9,096 nt of DNA from Candidatus Bathyarchaeota archaeon (lineage in GTDB: Archaea; Thermoproteota; Bathyarchaeia; RBG-16-48-13; GCA-020345945), in contig CP070773.1 of the NCBI GenBank assembly GCA_020345945.1, positions 740,652 to 749,747 of the forward strand, written 5' to 3'. Of the stretch, positions 1 to 6,139 are shown piece after piece (position 1 is the stretch's first letter; each line of letters opens with the position of its first letter). The notes under the pieces were generated by a model. The model was not told where the DNA came from and did no database searches. It worked only from the letters and a program-made list of their open reading frames with translations. The position numbers and the translations under genes are program-made.

Positions 1-699
1 TTCCAGCCAGGAAAGCCGCTCAATCGAGCCCGGGTTGCAGATGAAGGTACCCCGCGTTCTCCTCTCGAAGAAGTTATGAAAGTGCCCCAAGGCGAGATAG
101 TCTAGCTTTCTTGGGATACTACGAGCAGTCACAGGGTTCTGGCTGACAAAACTGGGAACAGACGGGGTCACCCCTAGCCCTAGGAAGGCTGCGTGCAACA
201 TGAGAATATTGTATCTTCCTTGGGTTGGAACCTTGACCCCTTTGATAGGGTTGACTGTCTCATTGAGGGGATTATACGACTTTCCAGAGATGCAGATATC
301 CTCTCCGTCAATCTTCAAGGTCCTGCTCTGTAACCTGTCAGATGCGGAAAAGACTGTGGCGAGTCCTGCCCGACCCAACGTGTCTATCGCTAGCTCAGCG
401 TGTCTATATGTCTTGGGAACATCATGGTTTCCTCCGATTGCGAAGACCTCGATCCCAGCCTCTTTGAGCTCTCTGATCTTTCCTGTCAAGAAGACTCGAA
501 CAGGATTTGTAGGAAGGACTCGATCGTAGATGTCCCCACATATCAAGAAGAGGTCAGGACGATTCTTGAGGGCGTATTGGACGATCTCCTCAAGGTTGTT
601 GGTCAGGTCTCTCCTGCGGGCAAACGCCCGTTCGTAACTGGAGATCCCGAAGGTACGGTCCAGATGGAGATCCGCACAGTGCAGTACCTGAATCGACAA
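1..699 (-). CDS. Mre11/SbcD-type metallophosphoesterase nuclease, C-terminus cut by window edge
   Basis: Reading the minus strand from a TTG start gives 233 uninterrupted codons to base 1. All five phosphoesterase motifs of the Mre11/SbcD family are visible: DLH at residues 10-12, CGDIYDR at 54-60, GGNHD at 89-93, LH at 168-169 and LGHFH at 204-208, followed by CNPGSIERLSW near 225. These residues bind the two metal ions of the nuclease centre. The family trims DNA ends at double-strand breaks, normally with the Rad50 ATPase. In archaea rad50, herA and nurA are common neighbours; here they would lie beyond the left edge. The start is chosen because GGGGGA (bases 706-711) sits six bases ahead of the TTG, and the protein then begins directly on the first beta strand, as the family does. 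The C-terminal capping and Rad50-binding region is missing from the window. A generic phosphoesterase of the same fold is the main alternative. Confidence 0.88.
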   Translation of the reverse strand, partial: MSIQVLHCADLHLDRTFGISSYERAFARRRDLTNNLEEIVQYALKNRPDLFLICGDIYDRVLPTNPVRVFLTGKIRELKEAGIEVFAIGGNHDVPKTYRHAELAIDTLGRAGLATVFSASDRLQSRTLKIDGEDICISGKSYNPLNETVNPIKGVKVPTQGRYNILMLHAAFLGLGVTPSVPSFVSQNPVTARSIPRKLDYLALGHFHNFFERRTRGTFICNPGSIERLSWLE

Positions 700-736
700 G
701 CATCTTCCCCCAGTCTGGACACAACTATTACTTACA

Positions 737-773
737 AGCTGGGTAAAAAAGGTACAACAAAAAGGAAAAAAGT
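737..773 (-). terminator. Oligo-T termination tract after ald
   Basis: On the minus strand three T runs follow the ald stop within 75 bases: TTTTTT, TTTTT and TTTTTT, interrupted by CC and GTTGTACC. Archaeal RNA polymerase terminates intrinsically at such U-rich runs without needing a hairpin. The position between the ald stop (809) and the nuclease start (699) suggests the two genes are transcribed separately. This is inferred from composition only. Confidence 0.5.
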
Positions 774-808
774 CTGTCGAGGGTCCTCACAAATATCTAT
801 GAGGGATT

Positions 809-1912
809 TCAACCAATGATCTTCAATGGATCAGAATAATCAAGGTTGAAGACCCCCGCGACAGCTTTGTTTGTCACTTTTCCACCGAAGATATTCAGAC
901 CTGACAGTAAAGCTGGATTCTCCTTGAAAGCTCTCAATCCTTTATCTGCAAGTTCTAGCACGAAGGGAAGGATGGCATTCGTTAACGCATATGTAGAGGC
1001 TCTCGGATACGCACCAGGCATATTGGCGACACAGTAGTGGAGCACTCCTTCCTCGAAGAAGATTGGGTTGTTGTGGGTGGTTGGTCTAGAAGTCTCGGCG
1101 ATCCCCCCTTGATCTATCGAGACATCAACTATGACCGAGCCGGGCTGCATCTCTCTGACCATCTTGCGAGTTATGAGTCTCGGAGTCTTTGCACCCTTTA
1201 TGTATGCTGCACCGATCACTACGTCCGCTTCTTTCAACTCCCTCAAGATATTGAGAGGATTCGACTCAACCAGCCTAATGTCAGGATAATTTTTCTTCAA
1301 GAACTCGAATGATCTCCCCTTCAGTTGAATAATTGTAACATCTGCGCCCATATTCTTCGCCAGTCTAGCAGCATTTTGACCAACTGTCCCTCCACCGATA
1401 ATCAAAACCCTTGCCGGATCTACCCCAGAAATACCGCTCATCAATATACCAGAACCCCCACACGGCTTACACAGGTAGTGAGCAGCGATCTGAACAGCCA
1501 TCTTCCCAGCAATCTCTGACATAGGAGCTAGTAGAGGCAGCCTCCCATCAACTGTTACAGTCTCATAAGCGACGCATACAGCCCTGCTCTCGATCATCGC
1601 CATAGTAAGCTCCTTGCTAGAAGCAAAATGGAAGTATGAAAAGATGATCTGATCAGGTCTGATGAGCCCATATTCTTGAGGGAGAGGCTCCTTCACCTTC
1701 ACAATCATCTCCGACCTTGAGAAGACGTCTCTAATAGACACGATCTCTGCACCTGCCTTCTCATAATCGTCATCAGCAATCCCCGAGTCAACACCGGCAC
1801 CGCTCTCAACCAGAACAGAATGTCCCTTCCGAGAGAGAGACTTGACTCCTTCGGGAGTCATCGCCACCCTACTCTCGCTCTTCTTGATCTCCCTCGGTAT
1901 CCCCACGATCAT
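809..1912 (-). CDS. ald: Alanine dehydrogenase (classical Ald/PNT family)
   Basis: A 367-residue protein, matching the usual length of about 370. L-alanine dehydrogenase interconverts L-alanine and pyruvate plus ammonia with a nicotinamide cofactor in the cytosol. The N-terminal substrate domain shows GIPREIK (4-10), Arg15, Lys74 in VKVKEP and His95 in YFHF, matching the substrate-binding and catalytic residues of bacterial Ald. The Rossmann domain carries GGGTVG at 173-178, and the catalytic Asp267 lies in SIDQGG. The C-terminus has the typical NMPGAYPRAST segment (297-307). The start is supported by GAGGTGA at 1917-1923, four bases upstream. Oddly, the acidic residue that usually ends the second Rossmann strand and holds the NAD ribose is Gln196, followed by Lys198 and Arg200, which hints at NADPH use. 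Some archaea use an unrelated alanine dehydrogenase of the ornithine cyclodeaminase family, so this gene may have been acquired. It is divergent from the oxidoreductase at 2076. Confidence 0.93.
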   Translation of the reverse strand: MIVGIPREIKKSESRVAMTPEGVKSLSRKGHSVLVESGAGVDSGIADDDYEKAGAEIVSIRDVFSRSEMIVKVKEPLPQEYGLIRPDQIIFSYFHFASSKELTMAMIESRAVCVAYETVTVDGRLPLLAPMSEIAGKMAVQIAAHYLCKPCGGSGILMSGISGVDPARVLIIGGGTVGQNAARLAKNMGADVTIIQLKGRSFEFLKKNYPDIRLVESNPLNILRELKEADVVIGAAYIKGAKTPRLITRKMVREMQPGSVIVDVSIDQGGIAETSRPTTHNNPIFFEEGVLHYCVANMPGAYPRASTYALTNAILPFVLELADKGLRAFKENPALLSGLNIFGGKVTNKAVAGVFNLDYSDPLKIIG

Positions 1913-1916
1913 TCCA

Positions 1917-1923
1917 TCACCTC
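1917..1923 (-). promoter_or_regulatory. Ribosome binding site of ald
   Basis: The minus strand reads GAGGTGA four bases before the ATG at 1912. It fixes this ATG in preference to the out-of-frame ATG at 1917. Confidence 0.7.
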
Positions 1924-1993
1924 AACCCGAACATAGAAAACCATTCAAAACTAATCTGTTCTCTGCTTCAAGCTAAAGATTATTCCTTCGAAT

Positions 1994-2057
1994 CCCAGAC
2001 AGTATCCATAAAAACTGAGGCAGACTTGAAGAACAGGACAATAAAGGTCTGTCTGGG
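1994..2057. repeat. Perfect 9-base inverted repeat around a TATA-like element, upstream of the FAD oxidoreductase
   Basis: CCCAGACAG at 1994-2002 is exactly complementary to CTGTCTGGG at 2049-2057, with 46 bases between. A second, shorter inverted pair, CAGAC (2021-2025) and GTCTG (2047-2051), is nested inside and partly shares the right arm. The arms flank the AT element at 2008-2014. The arrangement could be a two-site operator or a leader hairpin; which of these, if either, is not decided by the sequence. Confidence 0.4.
2008..2014 (+). promoter_or_regulatory. Possible TATA element for the FAD oxidoreductase
   Basis: ATAAAAA lies 62 bases before the ATG. A start site about 25 bases downstream would leave a leader of roughly 35 bases holding the Shine-Dalgarno GAGGTCA at 2064-2070. 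The match to the archaeal consensus is only partial. Confidence 0.3.
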
Positions 2058-2075
2058 TAGACTGAGGTCACTGAG

Positions 2076-3539
2076 ATGAGTGGAAAGAAAATTACCAGTA
2101 AGAGAGTCGTAATCGAACCTGAGAGGAGTATACCCGTCACCGCCAAGGTTGACGTACTGGTTGCAGGGGGTGGCGCAGCCGGATTCGGGGCGGCTATCGG
2201 CGCTGCACGGACAGGTGCTAGGACGATGGTTGTAGAACGCAACAACTGTCTTGGAGGAACTGCTACGGCAGGCATGATGGCGAACCTGAACGTGACAGGA
2301 CCGCACTTGATAGGAGTTGCCCACGAACTCCTCTGCCGGTTAGCCGATATCGATAGAGCCTGGTTTGGGCGTGTCGTAACCTTCTCTCCCGAGCTTATGA
2401 AACAGGTGATGCTGGAGATGCTGGAGGAAGAAGGAGTGAAACCATTATTCTATACGATGATCTCCCAGCCAATTGTAGAGGATAACACTGTCAAGGGCGT
2501 TATTGTTGAGAATAAGTCAGGACGTCAAGCCATACTCTCGAAGGCGGTGGTCGACTGTACAGGCGACGCAGACTTAGCCTATCGTGCTGGTGCTCCTTGC
2601 ACTGTTGGCCGTGAAGAAGACCATAAGACCCGACCTATGACCTTGCTCTTCCGTCTAGGAAACGTGGGCATAGACGAGATAATAGAGTACTGCAGAGAGC
2701 ACCCCGACCAGTTCATTCCAAGCCCCTACTGGAATGTCCTCCAGAAGGAGAAGAAGGTACTTCGTATCGAGGGGTTCTACGATATCATGGAAGCAGCACG
2801 GAAGAGAGGAGAGCTTGACTCGAATATTCATTACCTCCGCTTCGAAGGGGTCGATACAGAGAACGGGACTATAATCGTCAACACATCAAGAGTCTACGAT
2901 CTAGACGGAACAGATGCCCAACAACTCAGCATAGGAGAAATAGAAGCACGCAGACAGATGATGCAGATACTCCAAGTCATTAGGAAATGGGTTCCTGGAT
3001 GCGAGGATGCCTTCCTTATCAACTCCGCCACTAATCTCGGAGTCCGAGAGACCCGGCGAATAATAGGCGAATATGTCTTCACTCACGAAGACGCCGGGAA
3101 TAAAGTACGGTTCAACGATACCGTTGCACGGTTGTGGCGACGAGCAGGACATAAATGGCTTGCAGGGATGCCTGGTGTAGAGATGCATAGCCCAGACGCA
3201 GGGGAGGGACTACGCGACGAAGCTTTCAACCAAAGGATGAAGACGTATGATCCAGACAAGATACCTCCACCCCCGGAAAAAGACTTCTACTTCCCATACC
3301 GCAGCCTAATCCCTCAGAAACTCGACGGAATATTAGTGGCGGGGCGGAGTATGTCGGTCAGTCATCTAGGAGACACATGGACACGTGGCATCATGATTGT
3401 AATGGTCTGCGGACAAGCAGCAGGGACCGCCGCCGCGCTAGCTGCAAAAGACAACGTAGAGATACGTGGTCTGGATATCTCAAGGCTTCAGAAAGAACTA
3501 ATAGACCAAGGAGTAGAACTGGGAGAAGAAGGGACGTAA
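2076..3539 (+). CDS. FAD-dependent oxidoreductase (PF12831-type)
   Basis: A soluble 487-residue flavoprotein. The FAD-binding Rossmann motif reads VLVAGGGAAGFGAA at 27-40, and the strand-ending acidic residue is Glu54 in VVERN. Further family marks are CLGGTATAG (58-66), VVDCTGDADLAYRAGAP (158-174), LGVRETRRIIGEY (321-333) and the C-terminal VAGRSMSVSH plus GQAAGTAAAL (421-430 and 446-455). This arrangement is typical of the FAD_oxidored family often labelled simply 'FAD-dependent oxidoreductase'. Substrates are mostly unknown and the sequence does not reveal one here. No signal peptide or iron-sulfur cysteine cluster is seen. GAGGTCA at 2064-2070, five bases before the ATG, sets the start. 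It heads a plus-strand cluster with the CBS protein 103 bases downstream, which may have its own promoter. Family is confident; the reaction is not. Confidence 0.88.
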   Translation: MSGKKITSKRVVIEPERSIPVTAKVDVLVAGGGAAGFGAAIGAARTGARTMVVERNNCLGGTATAGMMANLNVTGPHLIGVAHELLCRLADIDRAWFGRVVTFSPELMKQVMLEMLEEEGVKPLFYTMISQPIVEDNTVKGVIVENKSGRQAILSKAVVDCTGDADLAYRAGAPCTVGREEDHKTRPMTLLFRLGNVGIDEIIEYCREHPDQFIPSPYWNVLQKEKKVLRIEGFYDIMEAARKRGELDSNIHYLRFEGVDTENGTIIVNTSRVYDLDGTDAQQLSIGEIEARRQMMQILQVIRKWVPGCEDAFLINSATNLGVRETRRIIGEYVFTHEDAGNKVRFNDTVARLWRRAGHKWLAGMPGVEMHSPDAGEGLRDEAFNQRMKTYDPDKIPPPPEKDFYFPYRSLIPQKLDGILVAGRSMSVSHLGDTWTRGIMIVMVCGQAAGTAAALAAKDNVEIRGLDISRLQKELIDQGVELGEEGT

Positions 3540-3642
3540 CCTTTCGTCTGATCTGGACATCGCAGCAAGCGTATACTGGAGAAATTAATAAGAAGCCATA
3601 CGGCTCAAGAGAACTCCGATAAAGAAATCAAAGGGGTCTTAG

Positions 3643-4065
3643 ATGTCAGGTACAATTCTAGTTCGAGATATAATGACGAGGTCTGTCCAGACCGTAGGTG
3701 TTAGCGCGAGTGTTAGAGAAGCGGTCCTGAAGATGAACAAGTATAGGATAGGATCCATAGTTGTCATCGGTAGAGGAAAGCCTGTGGGGATAGTCACCGA
3801 GAGAGACATTCTAGAGAGGATAGTGGAGCCCTTCATAGATCCTAGAACAATAGGAGTGAAGGAGATAATGTCAAGCCCAGTAGTAACCATCCCCCCTGAC
3901 ACCAGTATAGAAGAGGCGGCAACCCTGATGGCGAAGAATGGGATAAAGAAACTCCCAGTCATGGAGGATGAGAGACTCGTGGGGATTGTAACTACTATGG
4001 ACTTGATGAGAGCAGGCCCAAGGCTCATAAATGTACTAGAAGAACTACTGAGAGTCAGCAGATAG
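3643..4065 (+). CDS. Tandem CBS-domain protein
   Basis: A 140-residue protein made of just two CBS motifs, about residues 5-62 (VRDIMTRSVQTV to VGIVTERDILERIV) and 72-127 (VKEIMSSPVVTI to VGIVTTMDLMRAG). Paired CBS domains form a Bateman module that binds adenosyl ligands such as AMP, ATP or S-adenosylmethionine and signals energy or metabolite state. The TERD and TTMD signatures after each GIV strand are the usual ribose/phosphate contact positions. Stand-alone forms are abundant in archaea and act in trans on partner enzymes or transporters. AAAGGGGT at 3630-3637 lies just ahead of the ATG as a ribosome binding site. The gene ends in TAG. The frame stays open through 33 further codons and runs into the EamA gene, so a single amber codon separates the two proteins. 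The partner is unknown; the neighbouring transporter is one candidate. Confidence 0.9.
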   Translation: MSGTILVRDIMTRSVQTVGVSASVREAVLKMNKYRIGSIVVIGRGKPVGIVTERDILERIVEPFIDPRTIGVKEIMSSPVVTIPPDTSIEEAATLMAKNGIKKLPVMEDERLVGIVTTMDLMRAGPRLINVLEELLRVSR

Positions 4066-4075
4066 AAGCACTTTG

Positions 4076-4168
4076 TTGAAAAAGTTCCTCTGGGGACCCA
4101 GCGAAGTCTTCAGGACGGGAAAGACCTTCCTAGAGGAAGAAGAGAGACTTGGCGACGAGATAACATGA
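4076..4168 (+). CDS. Possible small ORF overlapping the EamA start
   Basis: From a TTG at 4076 (or 4073) the frame stays open for 30 codons plus stop, beginning KKFLWGPSEVF and ending EEEERLGDEIT. Its TGA overlaps the EamA ATG as ATGA, the classic translational-coupling arrangement, and the EamA gene has no convincing Shine-Dalgarno of its own. The frame is closed on the left by a TGA at 4049-4051 inside the CBS gene. Against it: non-ATG start, no clear ribosome binding site, short length and no recognised family. It could equally be a decayed tail of the CBS gene or chance. Confidence 0.28.
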   Translation: MKKFLWGPSEVFRTGKTFLEEEERLGDEIT

Positions 4169-5049
4169 AGACAAGTAGAGGCAGACTAGTTCCGTCTCTC
4201 GCATTAGTCACCGTTATGACAATATTCGGTCTGACCTTCATCGCCATCAAAGTCGCTCTCCAAGATCTTGGTCCGTACACCCTTGCCTTCAGTCGATTCG
4301 TGATCGCTACCATAACACTATCGTTGGCAGGAGCCTTGAAAGGGACAAGAGTAGACATGAAAAAGCTCCCCTGGGGAAGATTAGCTCTGATGGGTCTCCT
4401 AGGCATAACCCTCTTCTTTGCTCTCCAGAACCTAGCGCTCACCTATACAACTGCCTCAAGCGCATCCTTGATACTATCCTCGATACCGGCAATCACAGCG
4501 ATAGTCTCCTCTCTTATACTCAATGAGACTATCTCTAGAGAAAGAACTGCAAGTATCGGAATCTCCATTTTAGGCGTCGCTTTAGTCATTCTAGGAGGAC
4601 CGGAGAGTACCCAATCCCTAAGCAGCGGAATGCTGGGAGACCTATTACTCCTTCTCTGCGCCTTCCTTTGGGCCTGCTACACGGTGATAGGAAGAAGCCT
4701 GGGAGGTCACTTCCCATATCTTGCCATAACGCTCTCAAGCACGACTTTCGGCACACTATTCCTAGGACCCTTATCAGTATACGAGTATCTCACCTATGGT
4801 CCAATGCAGATCTCCGAACCTACAGTAATTGCCCTACTCTTTCTAGGATTGGTAGCTTCCGCCTTAGCTTTTCTATTGTACAACTTTGCGGTAAGCCAGT
4901 TAGAGGCTAGCGAAGTAGCGATCTACGTCAACCTCTCGCCAGTGATTACTGTCTGTGCGGCTAATCTTATACTGCATGAGACACTCACGCTACTACAATT
5001 GGTGGGAGGAATCGTGGTTCTCTCATCAATTTACCTCGCTGGCAAGTAA
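4165..5049 (+). CDS. EamA/DMT-family transporter
   Basis: A 294-residue, strongly hydrophobic protein with about ten predicted membrane helices in two EamA repeats, roughly residues 12-143 and 156-292. The repeat symmetry is visible in the helix-ending motifs LNETIS (119-124) and LHETLT (270-275), each carrying the conserved glutamate before the last helix of its repeat, and in TASSASLILSSIPAITA (96-112) against EASEVAIYVNLSPVITV (247-263). Members of the drug/metabolite transporter superfamily export amino acids, nucleotides or other small metabolites across the cytoplasmic membrane. Substrate cannot be read from the sequence. No in-frame ATG, GTG or TTG lies between the CBS stop and this ATG, which supports the start. 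The Shine-Dalgarno is poor, consistent with coupling to upstream translation. Probably transcribed with the CBS gene. Confidence 0.9.
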   Translation: MKTSRGRLVPSLALVTVMTIFGLTFIAIKVALQDLGPYTLAFSRFVIATITLSLAGALKGTRVDMKKLPWGRLALMGLLGITLFFALQNLALTYTTASSASLILSSIPAITAIVSSLILNETISRERTASIGISILGVALVILGGPESTQSLSSGMLGDLLLLLCAFLWACYTVIGRSLGGHFPYLAITLSSTTFGTLFLGPLSVYEYLTYGPMQISEPTVIALLFLGLVASALAFLLYNFAVSQLEASEVAIYVNLSPVITVCAANLILHETLTLLQLVGGIVVLSSIYLAGK

Positions 5050-5130
5050 CAACGGTATTAGGAAAATAAGGCAGTGACCAGGCATATACTCAAACTGCGA
5101 CTAGACAAGAAACTAACCTTTTCACTCTAC
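5050..5130. other. Convergent intergenic stretch, weak termination signals
   Basis: This stretch separates the convergent EamA gene and TIM-barrel gene. The only possible termination signals are a CTTATTTTCC run on the minus strand (5061-5070) and CCTTTTC on the plus strand (around 5117-5123). Both are short, and no hairpin is obvious. Confidence 0.25.
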
Positions 5131-6072
5131 TCAGCCAATATCCTGAAGAACCCTGACAGCAATCTGAAAGTCTTCCTCCAACTCGGCGACCGACCCAACC
5201 CCTATCATGCAGCCTTCAAGGTCGAAGTCGAACACATAACGAAAAGCAGACTTGGGTTTCGCCCGTCCCCCAGCTAAAGGCTTGATAGCGTAGATTGGCT
5301 TCTCAGTACTCCTCACAGCCGTCTCAGCCGAGATCTTCGTAGGGAACATCATCACACCTAAAGGGTTGAGGGGCGTGAGATAGCCTTCGAAGTCATCAAG
5401 TTCAAGATCCAGCCTTGGAATCGTTACCCCAGCATGATGGACGCCGAAGAGAATCTTCGGGAACCCTTTTTCCCTTAACCTGTCAATTAGTTCACCTAGA
5501 AGGTCGAGACGGTTGGCTAAAGCGATAAAATCAGTCTCGGAACCTGGCTCTATATAAGAACCCCCCAGGTCTACAAACTGTTCAAGGTCTACCTCCATCT
5601 GTCCCCAATCTATTCTTAACCGCTGGAAATCTCCATCCCTATAGGGTCTACTCTCAAGGAGCCTACGCCTCCAGTCTGGTCGAAAGTTAAGGATGGGATC
5701 TCCCAAGATACGCTCCGTCACTTCATGGTAGATCTCTGCCTCAATCTTGAGATACGTTGCCCAACGTCTGAAAGGATCGACATCTTGGTCTCCAATCCTT
5801 ATTGGAATCCCAACGCACGGAATCAGTTCGATATCACCCTCTTCGTCAATAACCTGCCTTAAAACTTGAAGGTGTAAAGGTGCAAGAGAAGATGACCCAG
5901 GAGTGGCTGCTGCGAATATTTTGACACCTTTCCGGATAGCGGCGTCAACTACAACTCTTACCGCTTCAACTTTAGAGAAACGTCTCCGATACTCTTCGTC
6001 TCTCTCTCGGGTCTGATAGGAGACTCCGACAAAAGGCATGTGTCCTAGAATCAGATAGGGCGCAGTTTTCAC
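5131..6072 (-). CDS. Uncharacterised TIM-barrel protein, aldo/keto-reductase-like C-terminus
   Basis: A 313-residue soluble protein that I do not recognise as a characterised family. Alternating strands and helices suggest a TIM barrel: YLILGHMPFVG (6-16), VKIFAAATPG (50-59), IELIPCVGIPI (81-91), ILFGVHHAGVTIP (207-219), LGVMMFPTK (238-246), then IYAIKPLAGGR (260-270) and GCMIGVGSVAELEEDF (287-302). The last two resemble the closing strands of aldo/keto-reductase-like proteins (a KPLAGG strand followed by a GxGS-x-EELEE loop), but the AKR catalytic Asp-Tyr-Lys-His set is not evident. No zinc HxC motif of MtaA/MtbA-type methyltransferases is seen. The GTG start is set by a strong GGAGGG at 6078-6083, five bases upstream. 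It lies 67 bases after the MtmB-like gene on the same strand with no T-run between, so an operon is likely, and a role in handling the methyl donor or its product is conceivable but inferred. Confidence 0.6.
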   Translation of the reverse strand: MKTAPYLILGHMPFVGVSYQTRERDEEYRRRFSKVEAVRVVVDAAIRKGVKIFAAATPGSSSLAPLHLQVLRQVIDEEGDIELIPCVGIPIRIGDQDVDPFRRWATYLKIEAEIYHEVTERILGDPILNFRPDWRRRLLESRPYRDGDFQRLRIDWGQMEVDLEQFVDLGGSYIEPGSETDFIALANRLDLLGELIDRLREKGFPKILFGVHHAGVTIPRLDLELDDFEGYLTPLNPLGVMMFPTKISAETAVRSTEKPIYAIKPLAGGRAKPKSAFRYVFDFDLEGCMIGVGSVAELEEDFQIAVRVLQDIG

Positions 6073-6077
6073 AATAT

Positions 6078-6083
6078 CCCTCC
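6078..6083 (-). promoter_or_regulatory. Ribosome binding site deciding the GTG start of the TIM-barrel gene
   Basis: The minus strand reads GGAGGG, then ATATT, then GTG. This near-ideal spacing supports GTG at 6072-6070 as the start of the TIM-barrel gene. Confidence 0.75.
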
Positions 6084-6139
6084 TTTTCTGTAACGTATCC
6101 AGAGTAACCTAGCTATAGACTGGCTTAATGAGTAGCCTG

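Noticed and set aside
200..819. Two overlapping plus-strand frames (109 and 139 codons)
   Set aside because: The minus strand encodes an uninterrupted Mre11-type protein with all phosphoesterase motifs across this region; the plus frames have no recognisable content.
1973..2324. Minus-strand frames of 100 and 114 codons across the start of the flavoprotein gene
   Set aside because: They are antisense to the conserved FAD-binding motif region and look compositionally biased (Ala/Pro/Ser/Thr-rich), with no family resemblance.
5074..5277. Plus-strand frame of 67 codons after EamA
   Set aside because: It mostly overlaps the C-terminus of the TIM-barrel gene in antisense and has no ribosome binding site or family resemblance.
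5131..6072. MtrH or MtaA/MtbA-type methyl-acceptor methyltransferase as partner of the MtmB-like protein
   Set aside because: No HxC zinc motif and no MtrH-like pterin-binding sequence could be found; the C-terminus looks more like an aldo/keto-reductase-type barrel.
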